Shown piece after piece: positions 43,402 to 52,694 of a DNA stretch of 64,000 nt. Source of the stretch: an uncultured Bulleidia sp. (GTDB lineage Bacteria > Bacillota_I > Bacilli_A > Erysipelotrichales > Erysipelotrichaceae); the NCBI GenBank assembly GCA_934757945.1, contig CAKVLT010000001.1, forward strand, positions 5,125 through 69,124, in the 5' to 3' direction. The position numbers and the translations under genes were made by a program. Numbering within the stretch: position 1 is the first letter of the stretch; each line of letters starts with the position of its first letter. A model generated the notes under the pieces. The model was not told the DNA's origin, did not search any database, and was given only the letters and a program-made list of their open reading frames with translations.

Positions 43402-44478
43402 TTACAGCTTTTTCTCCTGTTCACAATAAATACAGCGATAAACATTATCATGTATCTTTTTGAAAGTGTGTGGAAGTTCCTGTTCACTACTGCAAATACA
43501 TCTTGGATTATCGCATTTTAATATATCTGTAATAGTTTCTTCCTGTATTGTCTGGCGCTTCTTATCTGCGGAATGTAACAGATAATACATCAGTGCCATT
43601 CTCATATACTTGCCAAACTTTACCTGTTTGAAGTAACAAGCCCTTGGGTCTTCATCCACTTTAACGGAGATTTCATTAACTCTTGGCAACGGATGTAATA
43701 CAATTGCGTCCTTTTTAGCCAGTTTCATTTTTTCGGCATCTAATACATACAGATCTTTTACCTGTTCATAGACTTCCAGAGAATCAAAACGTTCTTTCTG
43801 GATTCTGGTCATATACAGCACATCCAGCTGAGGAATTGCTTCCTCCAAAGAGGCTACTTCCGTATAAGGAATACATTTCTTTTGCAGAACATCTTCTTTT
43901 ACCCATTGTGGTAATGCCAGTACTTCAGGAGATATGAGAATTACCTTGAGACCGGCATATCTTGCCAGTGCGTTTAATAAAGAGTGCACTGTTCTGCCGT
44001 ATTTTAAATCTCCGCAGAATCCTACTGTCAGATTCTCCAAAGTTCCCTTTTCATGGTAGATAGTTAACAGATCCAGCAATGTCTGCGTAGGATGATTATG
44101 TCCTCCATCCCCTGCATTAATTACCGGGATATCGCAACTGTTTGCAGCTACCAGAGGAGCACCTTCTTTTAAAGTTCTCATGGCTATAATATCAGCAAGC
44201 TGTGATACTACGATACTTGTATCATGTACACTTTCTCCCTTGGAAACTGAAGCATTCTGTGCCCCGGAGAATCCAATAACACTTCCACCCATGCTTAACA
44301 TCGCACTTTCAAAAGAGAGTCTTGTTCTTGTACTTGGTTCATAGAATAAAGTTGCAAGTATTTTGCCTTTGCAGGCTTCACTGTATTTCTCAGGATGATC
44401 AATCATATCCAATGCGATATGCATCAGTTCATCAATCTGTTCAACAGTAAGATCTAATATATCTGTGACGTCTTTCAT
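43402..44478 (-). CDS. pyrB: Aspartate carbamoyltransferase with PyrI-like zinc tail
   Basis: A 358-residue protein. The first 305 residues are catalytic PyrB: FYEPSTRTRLSFESAML (carbamoyl phosphate loop), INAGDGGHNHPTQTLLDLLT and VLHPLPRVNEI. The last about 45 residues, DILKCDNPRCIC...NVYRCIYCEQEKKL, have a CxxxxC...CxxC pattern that closely resembles the zinc-binding C-terminus of E. coli PyrI (regulatory subunit), whose nucleotide-binding domain is absent here. The tail may bind zinc and hold the trimer together. The gene overlaps pyrE by four bases and ends the operon. Confidence 0.95.
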   Translation of the reverse strand: MKDVTDILDLTVEQIDELMHIALDMIDHPEKYSEACKGKILATLFYEPSTRTRLSFESAMLSMGGSVIGFSGAQNASVSKGESVHDTSIVVSQLADIIAMRTLKEGAPLVAANSCDIPVINAGDGGHNHPTQTLLDLLTIYHEKGTLENLTVGFCGDLKYGRTVHSLLNALARYAGLKVILISPEVLALPQWVKEDVLQKKCIPYTEVASLEEAIPQLDVLYMTRIQKERFDSLEVYEQVKDLYVLDAEKMKLAKKDAIVLHPLPRVNEISVKVDEDPRACYFKQVKFGKYMRMALMYYLLHSADKKRQTIQEETITDILKCDNPRCICSSEQELPHTFKKIHDNVYRCIYCEQEKKL

Positions 44479-45113
44479 TTGTTCATCCAGCTTTCATCAG
44501 ATGGATTGTTTCTGAAGGCAATGACTCTGTCAATATCTGTATTTGCAATATATCCTTCTTCTGCAGCTGCTTTTGCAATTGTATCAAAATCTGTCAAAGA
44601 AACATTCTTGACATTATTTGCCTGTAATCTGTCTGTAGCTTTCTGCATGCCGTATGTGACGATAGATACAATGCCAAGAACTTCTGCACCCGCTTCTCTT
44701 AATACGTTAACTACGTCAACACAGCTTCCTGCAGTAGAGATAAGATCTTCTACTACTACGACCTTCTGGCCTTTTTCAAGTTTGCCTTCAATCTGGTTTT
44801 TACGTCCATGGTCTTTAGAACCAGTGCGTACATATCCCATTGGCATGCCTAAAATCTGAGCAGTAATAGCTGCATGAGCAATACCTGCAGTGGATGTTCC
44901 CATTAAGACTTCTGCTTCAGGATATTCTTCTTTTACAAGTTCAGCAAGACCATTTTCAACATCTGTTCTTACAGCTACATCTGTCAAGGTCAGTCTGTTA
45001 TCACAATAGATAGGGGATTTAATTCCGCTTGCCCATGTGAATGGTTCATTTGGTCTGAAGAACACAGCCTTGATTTTTAATAAATCTTTTGCAATTAATT
45101 CACTTCTTGTCAT
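44475..45113 (-). CDS. pyrE: Orotate phosphoribosyltransferase
   Basis: A 212-residue PRTase that makes OMP from orotate and PRPP. The PRPP loop is VVVVEDLISTAGSCVDVVN (residues about 118-136); the N-terminal FTWASGIKSPIYCDNR is typical. Length is normal. It is 5 bases after pyrF and overlaps pyrB by an ATGA. No anomaly. Confidence 0.97.
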   Translation of the reverse strand: MTRSELIAKDLLKIKAVFFRPNEPFTWASGIKSPIYCDNRLTLTDVAVRTDVENGLAELVKEEYPEAEVLMGTSTAGIAHAAITAQILGMPMGYVRTGSKDHGRKNQIEGKLEKGQKVVVVEDLISTAGSCVDVVNVLREAGAEVLGIVSIVTYGMQKATDRLQANNVKNVSLTDFDTIAKAAAEEGYIANTDIDRVIAFRNNPSDESWMNK

Positions 45114-45118
45114 TTTCC

Positions 45119-45823
45119 TTATTCTCCTTTAACAAATTCTCTGACACATCTCTCATATGCAGCTACAGGATCTTTTGCAGCTGTAATAGATCTTCCTACT
45201 ACAATATAATCACTGCCGATTTCTCTTGCATCTTTTGGTGTCATAACTCTCTTCTGATCGCCCTTTGCATCATCCGCAAAACGAATACCAGGTGTAACTG
45301 TCAGGAAAGATTCTCCACAGGTCTCATGAACCTTCTGTGATTCAAGTGGAGAGCATACCACTCCATCAAGACCAGCTTCCTGAGCGCACTTTGCATAATG
45401 CATAACTACCTGATCAATAGGTTCTTTAATCAGAAGATCTTTTTCCATGCTTTCCTGATCTGTACTTGTTAACTGCGTAACTGCGATCAGTAATGGACGT
45501 GTACCATCTTCTCTTGTCAAGCCTTCCAGAGCAGCTGTCATCATCGCTTTTGTACCTGCAGCATGTAAGTTTACCAGGTCAACATCCAGGGAAGATAATA
45601 CATGCATGGACTTCTTAACTGTATTTGGAATATCATGAAGTTTCAGATCGAGGAATATCTTATGTCCTCTCTTTTTAATTTCTTTTACAATTTCAGGGCC
45701 TTCTGCATAGAATAATTCCATTCCGATTTTCACAAATGGTTTTGTGTCTTGAAACTTGTCAAGGAAAGCAAATGTGTCTTCCTTGGAATTAAAATCACAA
45801 GCAATAATTACATCTTTTGGCAT
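45119..45823 (-). CDS. pyrF: Orotidine 5'-phosphate decarboxylase
   Basis: A 234-residue TIM-barrel decarboxylase that turns OMP into UMP. The catalytic motif is [16 protein letters not shown] (Asp-x-Lys-x-x-Asp); the phosphate loop is [12 protein letters not shown] near the C-terminus. I chose ATG 45823, preceded by AAAGGAGTGAAATAAAT; the longer start overlaps pyrD. It is 2 bases after pyrD. Confidence 0.96.
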   Translation of the reverse strand: MPKDVIIACDFNSKEDTFAFLDKFQDTKPFVKIGMELFYAEGPEIVKEIKKRGHKIFLDLKLHDIPNTVKKSMHVLSSLDVDLVNLHAAGTKAMMTAALEGLTREDGTRPLLIAVTQLTSTDQESMEKDLLIKEPIDQVVMHYAKCAQEAGLDGVVCSPLESQKVHETCGESFLTVTPGIRFADDAKGDQKRVMTPKDAREIGSDYIVVGRSITAAKDPVAAYERCVREFVKGE

Positions 45824-45825
45824 AT

Positions 45826-46737
45826 TTATTTCACTCCTTTTATACACTCTTTAAGATTTTCAATGTTATATTCATCCATTACTTTCGGAAGATCTTCAAT
45901 AATCTTTTTGCAGATCCATGGATCCACAAGATTCTGTGCTCCGATTTCTACTGCACTGGCACCAGCAAGCATCATTTCAATGACATCTTCAGCCTTACTG
46001 ATACCACCGATTCCTATCACAGGAATATCCACTGCATGAGCCACCTGATACACCATTCTTAAGGCAACCGGGAAAATAGCCGGGCCTGAGAACCCACCCA
46101 TGGTGTTGGCGATTACAGGTTTTCTTGTTTTTAAATCAATACGCATTCCAAGCATGGTATTAATCAGGGAGATACCGTCTGCGCCTGCTTTTTCACATGC
46201 TTTTGCAATAGCAACAATATCTGTTACATTCGGGCTCAGTTTCATAATAACTGGTTTAGTTGTGACTGCTTTAACAGCTTTTGTCACTTCATAAGCTGCT
46301 GTTGGATCTGTACCAAAAGCCATTCCTCCACCATGCACATTTGGACAGGAAATATTCACCTCAATCCATCCAATATCTTCTTCCTTATCTAATAAGGCAC
46401 AGGTATACGCATAATCTTCTATGGAAAAACCAGAGACATTTGCCATCACCTTTTTATGAAACACTTTTCGCATTTTAGGTAATTCTTCTGCAATCACCTT
46501 TTCTACTCCTGGATTTTGAAGACCAACTGCGTTAATCAGGCCTCTTTCACATTCTGCAATTCTAGGTGTAGGATTACCGAATCTTGGATCTTTTGTTGTT
46601 CCTTTGAAAGAGAATGTGCCTAAAATGTTGATATCGTAAAGATCGGCATACTCATAGCCATATCCAAATGTTCCGGAAGCCGGAATAATCGGATTATCCA
46701 GAGGAATTCCACAGAGTTCTGTTTCTAGTCTTCCCAT
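45826..46737 (-). CDS. pyrD: Dihydroorotate dehydrogenase, class 1B catalytic subunit
   Basis: A 303-residue flavoprotein that oxidises dihydroorotate to orotate. The FMN barrel has [25 protein letters not shown] and [16 protein letters not shown] with the catalytic Cys in the class 1B loop, plus the phosphate-binding GIGGI. It works with the PyrK subunit encoded upstream (12-base overlap), which passes electrons to NAD. I chose ATG 46737 with AAAGGAGG before it. Class 1B is normal for Bacillota. Confidence 0.96.
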   Translation of the reverse strand: MGRLETELCGIPLDNPIIPASGTFGYGYEYADLYDINILGTFSFKGTTKDPRFGNPTPRIAECERGLINAVGLQNPGVEKVIAEELPKMRKVFHKKVMANVSGFSIEDYAYTCALLDKEEDIGWIEVNISCPNVHGGGMAFGTDPTAAYEVTKAVKAVTTKPVIMKLSPNVTDIVAIAKACEKAGADGISLINTMLGMRIDLKTRKPVIANTMGGFSGPAIFPVALRMVYQVAHAVDIPVIGIGGISKAEDVIEMMLAGASAVEIGAQNLVDPWICKKIIEDLPKVMDEYNIENLKECIKGVK

Positions 46738-47462
46738 ACAATTTCCTCCTTTGCAAAAACTGGTCCGTCTTTGCATACTCTCTTATAACCGGTTTTAGTT
46801 TTCTTTGAGCATCCCATGCAGGCACCAAAACCACATCCCATTCTTTCTTCAAAGGAATATTCCGCATCACTGGTGATGACTCTGTCCAAAGCTTGAAGCA
46901 TAACCATCGGTCCACAGGCATATACGTAGGTATATGATGGAATCTGCTTTAACGCATCTGTTACAAAACCTTTAATTCCATACGATCCATCTGCTGTAGT
47001 TACATAGACAGTACATCCAAGCTCTATAAATTCCTGTTCAAAGAAAATTTCGTCTTTTGTATTAAAACCGAGAATCACCTGAATTCTTTTCCCTTGTGCA
47101 AGTAATTCCTTTGCAAGATAGTAGAGTGGTGGGACACCTACACCACCTCCTGCCAATAATGGAGAATCTCCGCTTTTTGAAAGATCATATCCATTTCCCA
47201 GATTTACCAGTGAAGGGAAAGAAGTACCTTCTTGCATTGTGGACATTACTTTTGTACCCTTACCCACCACTTTATAAATCAATGTTAATTCGTCATCATG
47301 TACATCACATACACTGATAGGTCTTCTCAGATATAACTCAGGAAGACGCAGATCTACAAACTGCCCCGGTTTTAAAGATTCAGTTAAACCTGTCAGTTTC
47401 ATTTTAAATACTGTACTTGTAAGCTGTGTCTGCTCGCGAAGTATCAATGTATTTTCTTTCAT
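46725..47462 (-). CDS. pyrK: Dihydroorotate dehydrogenase electron transfer subunit
   Basis: A 245-residue iron-sulfur flavoprotein. The N-terminal FAD domain has LYLRRPISVCD (FAD loop RRP[IL]S), and the NAD domain has LLAGGGVGVPPLYYLAKEL. The [2Fe-2S] cluster Cys are in MGCGFGACMGC, then VCKDGPVF. Together with PyrD it forms the NAD-linked class 1B dehydrogenase. I chose ATG 47462, preceded by GGAGGAATCAAA. It overlaps pyrD by 13 bases and pyrC by 4. Confidence 0.95.
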   Translation of the reverse strand: MKENTLILREQTQLTSTVFKMKLTGLTESLKPGQFVDLRLPELYLRRPISVCDVHDDELTLIYKVVGKGTKVMSTMQEGTSFPSLVNLGNGYDLSKSGDSPLLAGGGVGVPPLYYLAKELLAQGKRIQVILGFNTKDEIFFEQEFIELGCTVYVTTADGSYGIKGFVTDALKQIPSYTYVYACGPMVMLQALDRVITSDAEYSFEERMGCGFGACMGCSKKTKTGYKRVCKDGPVFAKEEIVWED

Positions 47463-48679
47463 TTTGATTCCTCCCATACTATATTACCGTCATGAATTGT
47501 AGCAACGCATTTACTGAAAACATTCATTCCATCAAATGGTGTGGATCTGGCTTTAGACAAGAATGTATCAGAATGAATAATGTACTCCTCTTCTAAATCA
47601 TAAATTGTAAAATCCTTAGGATTCACAGGTATAGAAAATATCTTTCTTGGTGCATAAACTAAAGAATCGATGACTCTTTCTAAAGAAACTTCCCCTGTCT
47701 TTATAAGATGTGTATACACTGATGGAAAAGCTGTTTCAAGTCCAATAATTCCATTTGCAGAATTTTTTAAACCCCTGCTTTTTTCTTCGACAGAATGCGG
47801 AGCGTGGTCTGTCGCCAGACAGTCAATTGTGCCATCTCTATATCCTTCAATTAAAGCAAGCTTATCTTCCTTACTGCGAATAGGAGGATACATTTTCCAT
47901 CTGGCATCTTCCTGCAAGTCTGCATCAGTAAATATCAGATAATGCGGAGCTGTTTCACATGTAATTGCAATACCGTCTTTCTTTGCCTGACGGATCAGTT
48001 CCACAGATTCTTTTGTAGAAATATGACAGACATGATATGCACATCCTGTTTCCTTAGCAAGAAGAATATCGCGTTCTACCTCTTTCCATTCGGATTCAGA
48101 GCAGATACCTTTATGCCCGTGGTTTCTGGCATACTCACCATCGTGTATATAGCCTCCATGAACCAGAGATTCTACTTCACAATGTGCACTAAGAACCTTA
48201 TTGTATTGTTTACACAGCATCATAGCTTCTTTCATGAGCTGTTCGTTCTGCACACCTTTTCCATCATCGGAAAACCCGCAGACTTTTGAATGCATTTCCG
48301 CTATGTCAGACAGTTCTTTTCCTTTTTCTTCTTTGGTTAAAGATCCAAAAGGGTAAACAGAAATCCGTGCGTACTTATCAATCAGATTCTGTTCAATTTG
48401 AAGATGTTCCAGTGAATCCGGAACCGGGTTCAGATTTGGCATAGTGCAGACAGTTGTATATCCACCATGCGCTGCTGCCATAGATTCACTTTCAATTGTT
48501 CCTTTGTAAGAAAAACCCGGCTCTCTGAAATGTACATGGACATCACAGAAACCGGGAAAAATAGTAAAACGATTAGAATTATAAAGAGATAAATGTTCAT
48601 CCAATAACAAAGAGGACTCTACATTCTTTATGAAAATTGAATCAGCTGAGTAGATTTTTGCGTCAAGTCTCTTCATCAT
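47459..48679 (-). CDS. pyrC: Dihydroorotase, class I
   Basis: A 406-residue metal-dependent amidohydrolase that closes carbamoyl aspartate to dihydroorotate. The first metal motif is FCDVHVHFREPGFSYKGT; later motifs are SAHCE, HVCHISTKESVELI and CLATDHAPHSVEEK with the catalytic Asp. Length fits type I dihydroorotases. It is the first gene of the operon pyrC-K-D-F-E-B, ATG 48679 with GGAGGAAATT. carAB and pyrR are not in the window. Confidence 0.96.
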   Translation of the reverse strand: MMKRLDAKIYSADSIFIKNVESSLLLDEHLSLYNSNRFTIFPGFCDVHVHFREPGFSYKGTIESESMAAAHGGYTTVCTMPNLNPVPDSLEHLQIEQNLIDKYARISVYPFGSLTKEEKGKELSDIAEMHSKVCGFSDDGKGVQNEQLMKEAMMLCKQYNKVLSAHCEVESLVHGGYIHDGEYARNHGHKGICSESEWKEVERDILLAKETGCAYHVCHISTKESVELIRQAKKDGIAITCETAPHYLIFTDADLQEDARWKMYPPIRSKEDKLALIEGYRDGTIDCLATDHAPHSVEEKSRGLKNSANGIIGLETAFPSVYTHLIKTGEVSLERVIDSLVYAPRKIFSIPVNPKDFTIYDLEEEYIIHSDTFLSKARSTPFDGMNVFSKCVATIHDGNIVWEESK

Positions 48680-48691
48680 AATTTCCTCCAA

Positions 48692-48790
48692 AAAAAAGCC
48701 AGATGTTCAGAATACTTTTTCAATATTTTGTATTCTTTCTTATCCGCTTATTTTTCACCAACAATATGAAACAACATTAAAAGGAATTTG
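48692..48790 (-). other. Leader region of pyrimidine operon
   Basis: About 100 bases between the VanY-like gene and pyrC. It contains an inverted repeat AGAATAC/GTATTCT (48709-48715 with 48730-48736), and a run of eight T (minus strand) directly before the GGAGG site of pyrC. No PyrR binding loop and no clear promoter were seen. Confidence 0.3.
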
Positions 48791-49567
48791 TCAACCTAAA
48801 TAATACTCTTCCATAGTTAAATTAGATTCGTGTATTTTTTTAGCTTCTTCCACACCGACATATCTGTAATTCCATGCGGATGGCTGGATACCTGTAATAG
48901 ACTGTTTTCCCTCAGGATACCTTTCTATAAAGCCATATAGATAGGCATTGTTTCTGAGCCATTCTGCAATAGGGAGATCGTTAAAGCAATCCTGTAATAA
49001 ACATGTACCATCTGACAACCCAATATCTACCATCAGACCAAGCTGGTGTTCACTCTGACCAGGTTTGTCGTCAATACTGTCAGCATAGTCGGTTCCATAT
49101 CTTTGAGAATAAACATTGTATAGATATACCTGTTCATCATAGCTTCTATATCCGCTTACCAAGTATAAACTATACCCATTTTGTGCTGCTGCCTGAAATA
49201 ATTGTTGCAGTGGTGTAACTGCATCGGCTCTGATAAATTCATCTGTATTCTCAAATTGGACTAAATTTTCAGGTATATATTCTTTATTTAAAGGCGCAGA
49301 GGAATTCACAATCCTTTGAAGGGAATTATCAGAAGAAGTGTCAACTTTAACTGTTTCCGGAGGTTCAGATGGGGCAGGCGTTGCAGTCATAACAGGAGAA
49401 ACGGACGAAGCAGATACTGCAGGTGTATGAGTTGGCGCTATGGTGACGAGATCCTGTTGTTTTTTATCCAATGTATGTAACTGATATAATGCGATACACA
49501 ACAGAGCAATATTCAATAACGCTACAGTCATAATGATTGTAAGTCTTTTTTTCAGATTTCTAGTCAT
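48791..49567 (-). CDS. VanY-like protein lacking a zinc-site histidine
   Basis: A 258-residue membrane-anchored protein of the VanY/LdcB D,D-carboxypeptidase type. It has an N-terminal membrane helix (residues 9-28), a Thr/Pro/Ser-rich spacer (about 45-75) and the M15B domain: LYLVSGYRSYDEQVYLY and SEHQLGLMVDIG (first two metal ligands). The usual E-P-W-H segment with the catalytic Glu and third zinc His reads PSAWNYRYVG here (48869-48883), so both residues appear lost. It may be inactive and bind wall peptides. Its orientation follows the pyr operon leader. Confidence 0.88.
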   Translation of the reverse strand: MTRNLKKRLTIIMTVALLNIALLCIALYQLHTLDKKQQDLVTIAPTHTPAVSASSVSPVMTATPAPSEPPETVKVDTSSDNSLQRIVNSSAPLNKEYIPENLVQFENTDEFIRADAVTPLQQLFQAAAQNGYSLYLVSGYRSYDEQVYLYNVYSQRYGTDYADSIDDKPGQSEHQLGLMVDIGLSDGTCLLQDCFNDLPIAEWLRNNAYLYGFIERYPEGKQSITGIQPSAWNYRYVGVEEAKKIHESNLTMEEYYLG

Positions 49568-49657
49568 GTACTAATTATACATTTATTCAAAAAATAGAGT
49601 ATAAGAAACCTGTAGCATTCATGTATTTGTTATACTAAAAACAGAAAGTAGAGGTAA

Positions 49658-51133
<1,476 letters not shown>

Positions 51134-51263
51134 TATCAAATCATGACCACCCGTGAAACGGGTGGTTTGCTCTAAGGCTATAAGCCTTTTATCACCAGCC
51201 AATGTCTTAAGGCATTGGCTTTTCCATTATGTAATGTCAAAGCCACCTTTGCATTTGTAACTA

Positions 51264-51770
51264 TTACCGGTCGTTAACGACCTGTTTATCCTTGTTTGCT
51301 TTCCTTATTACTATATCTTTCCCAAACGGATCTTCATATTCTTTCACGCTTAATTTATCTTTTGCTATATCATCTTTCTCTTGTTCTCGTATATATTTTC
51401 GAACCGTTGCTTCATTCAGTCCTATTGTACTTACATAATATCCGTCTGCCCAAAAGTGTCTGTTCCCATACTTGTATTTCAAGTTGGCATGATATTCAAA
51501 AATCATCATTGCTGACTTTCCCTTTAAATATCCCATAAATGAAGACACTGACATCTTTGGAGGGATAGATACCAATATATGTACATGATCTGGCATCATA
51601 TGTCCTTCTATGATTTCTACCCCTTTATACTTACACAGCTTCTTAAAGTATCCTGCTATATCCTTTCTTAATTGGTTATAGATTACTTTTCTTCTATATT
51701 TTGGGGTGAATACTATGTGATATCTTGTATAATACTTCGTGTGTGCCAATGAATCATATTTTTTGGCCAT
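51264..51770 (-). CDS. tnpA: IS200-type transposase (TnpA, HUH/Y1)
   Basis: A 168-residue Y1 transposase that cuts and joins single-stranded DNA at hairpin ends. The HUH motif is PDHVHILV (about residues 59-66) and the catalytic Tyr is probably in ATVRKYIREQE. N-terminal TKYYTRYHIVFTPKYRRKVI and YGNRHFWADGYYVSTIG are family hallmarks. It looks intact. Its ribosome site GAGAGGTAGG is inside a 9-base stem (51773-51781 with 51823-51831), which should limit translation, as in Salmonella IS200. Confidence 0.95.
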   Translation of the reverse strand: MAKKYDSLAHTKYYTRYHIVFTPKYRRKVIYNQLRKDIAGYFKKLCKYKGVEIIEGHMMPDHVHILVSIPPKMSVSSFMGYLKGKSAMMIFEYHANLKYKYGNRHFWADGYYVSTIGLNEATVRKYIREQEKDDIAKDKLSVKEYEDPFGKDIVIRKANKDKQVVNDR

Positions 51771-51772
51771 TT

Positions 51773-51831
51773 GCGTCCTACCTCTCTTTCATAGTGACCT
51801 TGACAATCTCTATGTTAGTTCTGTAGGACGC
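51773..51831 (-). promoter_or_regulatory. Hairpin masking tnpA ribosome binding site
   Basis: GCGTCCTAC and GTAGGACGC form a perfect 9-base stem in the tnpA leader, covering the ribosome site just before ATG 51770. On the plus strand the same hairpin is followed by TTTTTT, so it is also a terminator for transcription in the antisense direction. Confidence 0.7.
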
Positions 51832-51951
51832 TTTTTTCTATACGAAGCGCCTGCCTTCCACCTGCCTAGCAGGTGGTTTTTCTGTTTCGCACAACTTTAT
51901 TTTCTCCCCTATTCCTTATCTTCCATTGTGCTCAACTGTCCATCAAGACGA

Positions 51952-51980
51952 ATAAAAATGAGGTGATTTTTCACCTCATT
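51952..51980 (-). terminator. Terminator of ybaK-like gene
   Basis: AATGAGGTGA and TCACCTCATT pair around four bases; on the minus strand TTTTTATT follows. It overlaps the stop codon at 51976. Confidence 0.8.
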
Positions 51981-52449
51981 CACTCTGTGCTTTAGTCACA
52001 TCAATCCACGCTGCAGGCTGTACCACCTTTTCCATATCCTGTAATGTAATTCTGACACAGTTATTATGTAAACCTGCTGCAGGCCATACAGTATCCCAAT
52101 GCTTTAAAGAGATATCAAAATACACAAGAACATTGTCTCTGACTCCAAAAGGACATACCCCTCCCGGTTCATGATCAATGTATTCCTTTAATTCTTCAGC
52201 TGACATCATTTTAGCTTTGGCATGAAAGAAACTTTTATATTTGTGATTATCCAGCCTGGCGGTTCCTTCCATGACTATCAGTATGGGCTTTTCCTTCACC
52301 ATAAATGCCATGGTTTTGGCAATTTGTGCTTCCTTTACGCCAATTGTCTCTGCCGCAAGAGCTACAGTGGCTGAACTGTGAGGAAGAATCTGTATATCTT
52401 TATCCAGACCATATTTCTCCAGTTGGTTTTGAACCTCTATGTAAGACAT
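51976..52449 (-). CDS. YbaK/EbsC family aminoacyl-tRNA deacylase
   Basis: A 157-residue protein of the YbaK/ProX fold, which removes wrongly attached amino acids from tRNA-Pro or tRNA-Cys. It starts MSYIEVQNQLEKYGLD; QIAKTMAFMVKEKPILIVMEG and GGVCPFGVRDNVLVYFD are typical of the family, with the conserved Lys in the former. I chose ATG 52449, 11 bases after AAAGGAG; a GTG overlapping that site is rejected. Exact editing substrate is unknown. It stands alone. Confidence 0.9.
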   Translation of the reverse strand: MSYIEVQNQLEKYGLDKDIQILPHSSATVALAAETIGVKEAQIAKTMAFMVKEKPILIVMEGTARLDNHKYKSFFHAKAKMMSAEELKEYIDHEPGGVCPFGVRDNVLVYFDISLKHWDTVWPAAGLHNNCVRITLQDMEKVVQPAAWIDVTKAQSE

Positions 52450-52533
52450 GTGGTATATCACTCCTTTGTAAACTGCTCAACAGTAAAATCGCCGTATGCA
52501 ATTCTTGCTAAAGAGTATACTCAGTATCCTTGA

Positions 52534-52674
52534 TTCCTCAAGTTTTTTGCTCAGGCTCAAAAATTTATCAATGATCAGTACTGCTTTTATCAGAACTTTA
52601 ACGATTCTTTTCTGCATTCTGCAATGACTCTGGTACGTGCAAAAAATTACAGTGATGTCCTTCAGCTCCTTTAA
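52534..52674 (+). other. Open stretch, possible gene remnant
   Basis: Within the 245-base gap upstream of the ybaK-like gene a 47-codon open frame reads FLKFFAQAQKFINDQYC and ends AKNYSDVLQLL before a stop. It has no start codon near its beginning and no ribosome site. It may be the C-terminal end of a lost gene or chance. Nothing else is seen in this gap. Confidence 0.2.
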
Positions 52675-52694
52675 AAAACTCTATTTTCACTGAT

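Larger units (their letters stand above)
51141..51885 (-). mobile_element. IS200-group insertion sequence
   Basis: An apparently complete IS200/IS605-family element without tnpB. It has one tnpA gene (51264-51770), a right-end hairpin ACCACCCG/CGGGTGGT (51146-51166) and a left-end hairpin CCACCTGC/GCAGGTGG (51858-51876). Such elements have no terminal inverted repeats; exact cut sites are not visible, so the ends are estimates. It starts just after the GH1 gene stop (51133). Confidence 0.8.

Noticed and set aside
51141..51885. IS605 with a TnpB/omega RNA module
   Set aside because: No tnpB frame is present; the right-end hairpin follows directly, so it is the IS200 type.
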